Source: G963678255 sp963678255 (GTDB lineage Bacteria; Cloacimonadota; Cloacimonadia; Cloacimonadales; WRIO01). Taken from it: 64,000 nucleotides of DNA. The stretch spans positions 434,001 through 498,000 of the forward strand of contig CAXXTW010000001.1 of assembly GCA_963678255.2 (NCBI GenBank), read 5' to 3'. The notes below the pieces were generated by a model. That model was not told the origin of the DNA. It saw nothing but the letters and a program-made list of their open reading frames with translations, and did not search any database. The position numbers and the translations under genes are program-made. How positions within the stretch are numbered: position 1 is the first letter of the stretch; every line of letters begins with the position of its first letter. Below, in pieces: positions 61,309-64,000 of the stretch.

Positions 61309-62619
61309 TTAGTGCAATTTGTTATGCAATGTTTTTCTATCAATTCCAAGGATGAGAGAAGCTTTGGATTTATTACCATTTTGTGATTGCAAAACCTGCT
61401 GGATATATTCTTTTTCCACTTCATCCAATGTTCTGTCCAATGAAGGGATATAAGGTACAGTAAACTTTAAAAAATCTGGTAGATCTACATTATTTACGAT
61501 TTGACCATGATGATGTAACACTAAATAATAGATTATATTTTCAAGTTCTTTGATATTTCCATACCAGTGATAATTATAAAATGTATTTAAAACATCTTCA
61601 CTTAATTTTGGTGTAGAAACAGCAAATTTTGCTGAATAATAATTTAAAAAATGATTTACAAGAGGAATAATATCTTCTCTTCTATCTCTTAAAGGAGGAA
61701 TGACTAAAGGGTTTGCGTTAAGATGATAAAATAAATCTTCTCTGAATAAACCTTGTTTTAACATTTTCTGAATATCTCTGCTACTAGTTGCAATGATTCG
61801 GATATCTACATTGACAGCTTTTTTACTCCCAATTGGAAATATCTGCTTATCCTGCAATAATCTTAGCATTTTTAATTGAAATGATAAGGGAGTATCTGTA
61901 ATTTCTTCAATAAATAAAGAGCCGCCATTAGCTTTTGAAATTAATCCTTCAATACTTTTTTCCATTTTATCTTCTCGTAATTGACCAAAGCACTCAGGTT
62001 CGATTAAATGATCTGGAATAGCAGAACAATTTAAATGGATAAAGTTCTGAATGGAACGATTGGAATGATAATGAATGGTACGGGCAATAAACTCTTTTCC
62101 TGTGCCAGGTTCTCCAGTAATAAACAACGTTGATTGATTTTGAGAGCTACATCTAATTATGTTTGATACTCTCTCAGTGGCTTTTGAAATACCAACAATT
62201 CCCCATGAGTCTTTTTCTTGTGAGTCATCAACAGAATTAGATAATCTGATTTTTTGTATTACACTATCGACAGCTTTAAAAAGTTCTTGATCTGTAAAAG
62301 GTTTGGTTAAATATTCTTCTGCTCCTACTTTCACAGCTTCTACTGCTCCCTCAATGGTGGGATAACCCGTTATCATAATCACTTTTGTTTTTTTATAATG
62401 ATCTCTTATATGCCTTATTAATTCTAATCCACTTATTTTTGGCATTTTATAATCTGTTAAAACTAAATCTATCGAATGATTTTCTAAAAATAGTAAAGCT
62501 TCTTTAACATCTGATGCTGTAAACACTCGAAAACCTTTTAATGTAAGTTTCCGTTCAATCATCTCAACTGTATCGGCCGCATCATCAACAACTAAAATAA
62601 CTTCTTTATTTACCAGCAT
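61309..62619 (-). CDS. NtrC-family response regulator lacking GAFTGA
   Basis: A 436-residue regulator. The receiver (1-120) has Asp56 in LVLTDYKMP and the Lys in EEYLTKPFTD. The AAA+ domain has Walker A GEPGTGKE at 169-176, but where the GAFTGA loop belongs it reads ECFGQLREDKMEKSIEG, and Walker B is GGSLFIEEI. The arginine-finger part PLRDRREDI remains. The C-terminal Fis-type HTH (NKSKASLILGIDRKTLHNKL) is kept. Lacking GAFTGA, it is unlikely to open sigma-54 promoters and may act at sigma-70 promoters or as a repressor. It overlaps its kinase gene by 14 bases. Confidence 0.9.
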   Translation of the reverse strand: MLVNKEVILVVDDAADTVEMIERKLTLKGFRVFTASDVKEALLFLENHSIDLVLTDYKMPKISGLELIRHIRDHYKKTKVIMITGYPTIEGAVEAVKVGAEEYLTKPFTDQELFKAVDSVIQKIRLSNSVDDSQEKDSWGIVGISKATERVSNIIRCSSQNQSTLFITGEPGTGKEFIARTIHYHSNRSIQNFIHLNCSAIPDHLIEPECFGQLREDKMEKSIEGLISKANGGSLFIEEITDTPLSFQLKMLRLLQDKQIFPIGSKKAVNVDIRIIATSSRDIQKMLKQGLFREDLFYHLNANPLVIPPLRDRREDIIPLVNHFLNYYSAKFAVSTPKLSEDVLNTFYNYHWYGNIKELENIIYYLVLHHHGQIVNNVDLPDFLKFTVPYIPSLDRTLDEVEKEYIQQVLQSQNGNKSKASLILGIDRKTLHNKLH

Positions 62620-63748
62620 GTTCCATCCTTAATATTATTCTAAATACACTCCCAGTTCCAGGATTGCTTTCGACTTCAATTCTACCATTATGTGAGTTTA
62701 TGATTCCATGAACTACTGATAAACCTAATCCTGTCCCTTCATGAATATCTTTTGTAGTGAAAAAGGGAATAAAGATCTTTTTTATTAATTCTTTATCCAT
62801 TCCAATACCTGTATCCATGATTTGCATTTCGATACTATTCTCTTTTTTCTCTGTTTTAAAGGTTAAAGACCCTCCTGTTGGCATAGCTTGCATCGCATTA
62901 ACTGCTAAATTTACCATCACTTGATGCATCTGACCTGCATCAGCTACAATATCAGGTAAGTCTGCAGATAATTCTTTGAAAATCTTTATCCCTTGTTTTA
63001 TACAACGATTTTCTAAAAAGTATAACCCATCTTCTATGATTTGATTGAGATTGATTAAACTTTTCTTGGGTGGCATTTGACGTGAAAATAACATAAGTTT
63101 GCGGACTACTTCCCGAGCATGTAGGGTTGCATTAACAATCTTCTTAATGTCATTTTGAGTTGTTACATCGAGATCTTCAGAATTTCCAATTAACTCAGCA
63201 AAACCTAAAATTGTCCCCAAAGGTTCATTAATTTCATGAGCAATGCCAGCAGCTAATTGCCCAATTGTAGCTAACCGATCTGCATGTCTTAATTGTTCTT
63301 GCAACTTTGCATTGGCTTCTTCTACTTGTTTTCTCTCTAAGACTAAGGCAATTTGTTGTGAAATTGTCTTTATCAATTTTTCTTCTTCTATTAAAAAAAT
63401 TACTGGTACTGAATAATTTGGTAATGGGTGATAAAAAACCTCCAGCACTCCACGAGTAATATTGTTTACGATTATTTCTGAAGATAGGGATAACTGACTA
63501 TTTTGAAATCCTTGACTATAAAAATAATCTCCGTTTATCTGTAATTGAGTGCAGGCTATTTCTGGAAACTGCATAGCTAAGGGAATAATGTTTACAATAT
63601 CCTGCATAATTTGAGGTATACTTAAATCTGGTTTATTGGCAATATCAACAATTTTATACAAACAGGTTAACTCTTTGATTCGCTCTTTCAACTGATGTAT
63701 GTAATCAGTTGTCTCTTGTTCCAACTCCGATATATCAATTGAACTCAT
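62606..63748 (-). CDS. Sensor histidine kinase, soluble
   Basis: A 380-residue kinase without membrane segments. An N-terminal coiled start (ELEQETTDYIHQLKERIKEL) and a GAF-like domain (about 40-140) are followed by HisKA with the phospho-accepting His in GQLAAGIAHEINEPLGTIL and HATPase_c (VMVNLAVNAMQAMPTGGSL, MDTGIGM, GTGLGLSVVHGI). It resembles AtoS/PilS-type kinases that read a cytoplasmic signal. It is the partner of the regulator gene that overlaps it. Confidence 0.92.
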   Translation of the reverse strand: MSSIDISELEQETTDYIHQLKERIKELTCLYKIVDIANKPDLSIPQIMQDIVNIIPLAMQFPEIACTQLQINGDYFYSQGFQNSQLSLSSEIIVNNITRGVLEVFYHPLPNYSVPVIFLIEEEKLIKTISQQIALVLERKQVEEANAKLQEQLRHADRLATIGQLAAGIAHEINEPLGTILGFAELIGNSEDLDVTTQNDIKKIVNATLHAREVVRKLMLFSRQMPPKKSLINLNQIIEDGLYFLENRCIKQGIKIFKELSADLPDIVADAGQMHQVMVNLAVNAMQAMPTGGSLTFKTEKKENSIEMQIMDTGIGMDKELIKKIFIPFFTTKDIHEGTGLGLSVVHGIINSHNGRIEVESNPGTGSVFRIILRMEHAGK

Positions 63749-63765
63749 CTATACCTCAAAAAAAA

Positions 63766-63796
63766 ACTCACATCGTCAAACAAAGACGATGTGAGT
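63766..63796 (-). terminator. Terminator of gdhA
   Basis: ACTCACATCGTC pairs perfectly with GACGATGTGAGT, a 12-base stem with a 7-base loop, followed on the minus strand by a T run. It lies 11 bases after the gdhA stop. Confidence 0.9.
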
Positions 63797-63807
63797 ATTA
63801 TTGTCAA

Positions 63808-64000
63808 TTAAATTAACCCTTGATCTAACATAGCATAGGCTACTTTTAGAAATCCTGCAACATTAGCACCTTTTACATAATTGATAAAGCCATCATCTTT
63901 ACCATATAAACGGCATTGTTCATGAATCGCTACCATGATACCATGTAATCTACGATCAACTTCTGCTCTATCCCATGCAATACGCATACTGTTTTGAGTC
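63808..64000 (-). CDS. gdhA: Glutamate dehydrogenase, C-terminal part
   Basis: The window edge cuts this minus-strand gene; 63 residues remain. They include SMRIAWDRAEVDRRLHGIM, then GFINYVKGANVAGFLKVAYA and end in MLDQGLI before TAA. This matches the C-terminal end of NADP(H)-type glutamate dehydrogenase (usual 'yv.GANiaGF.KVA.AM..qG'), which makes glutamate from 2-oxoglutarate and ammonium. The gene is monocistronic at its 3' end, to judge from the terminator that follows. Confidence 0.9.
   Translation of the reverse strand, partial: TQNSMRIAWDRAEVDRRLHGIMVAIHEQCRLYGKDDGFINYVKGANVAGFLKVAYAMLDQGLI

Noticed and set aside
61212..61424. 70-residue frame overlapping the end of the response regulator
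   Set aside because: It lies in another frame of the regulator gene's Fis-HTH coding region and extends into a T-rich tail; no sign of coding.

Overview
The window comes from an AT-rich bacterium whose host genes point to the FCB superphylum, most probably Cloacimonadota (inference). Four proteins or fragments end in a FlgD-like sorting domain (YPNPFNP..., W(D/N)GK(D/N)..., then a basic GIYF(Y/C)K strand). There is also a PorV/FadL-like outer-membrane barrel, a short RpoD-like sigma factor, an HspR-type MerR protein and large lamin-tail surface proteins. No tRNA, rRNA or CRISPR array was found.

Positions 1-24346 are the left part of a Mu-like transposable prophage lying on the minus strand. 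From right to left it carries: a left end with transposase-box-like repeats (24054-24346), an EcsC-family gene, a C-type LexA-like repressor with two downstream nuclease-like genes (plus strand), a Ner-like regulator, MuA, MuB, a DUF3164 protein fused to two winged helices, an early terminator, an HTH protein, a GemA-like protein, terminase small and large subunits, a gpF-type head protein, an M15 endolysin, three connector proteins, the portal, a protease-scaffold-capsid polyprotein, a tail-tube-like protein, a tail-assembly-chaperone pair and a DNA adenine methylase. Tape measure, baseplate and fibres are not seen and should lie beyond position 1. At 1-156 the tail of another plus-strand gene appears, probably more cargo.

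The late operon is interrupted by a four-gene, very AT-rich island on the opposite strand (7239-12887): a putative PD-(D/E)xK endonuclease, an N6-adenine methyltransferase, an HExxH metalloprotease-like protein, and a GHKL ATPase carrying a C-terminal PD-(D/E)xK-like module. This is the best candidate for an undescribed defence system. A second, related prophage remnant (24347-27182) lies next to the first. It has a paralogous repressor, a GIY-YIG nuclease joined to a PUA/EVE-like domain, a HEPN-like RNase with an unknown partner, and a second copy of the 45-bp phage end (42 of 45 bases identical).

Positions 27507-29102 hold a REP/RAYT system: a 162-bp-period array of palindromic repeats, a single-copy REP-associated transposase gene, and more REPs. 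It is followed by an orphan type I methylase (hsdM).

From 30.8 kb on the window is host chromosome. It holds a CBM9-like/esterase fusion, an orphan fragment of a sorting domain, a TetR-methyltransferase pair with matching operators, two large secreted proteins and comM on the plus strand. The minus strand then carries housekeeping and signalling genes: rlmH, ptb, rpoD-like, hspR-like, LysM-M23 peptidase, acyP, a TrmH methylase, asparaginase, an AhpD-fRMsr fusion, a Nif3-like protein, a CheA hybrid with STAS and RsbW-like partners, a PorV-like barrel, purA, a lamin-tail surface protein, an NtrC-like regulator lacking GAFTGA with its histidine kinase, and the end of gdhA.
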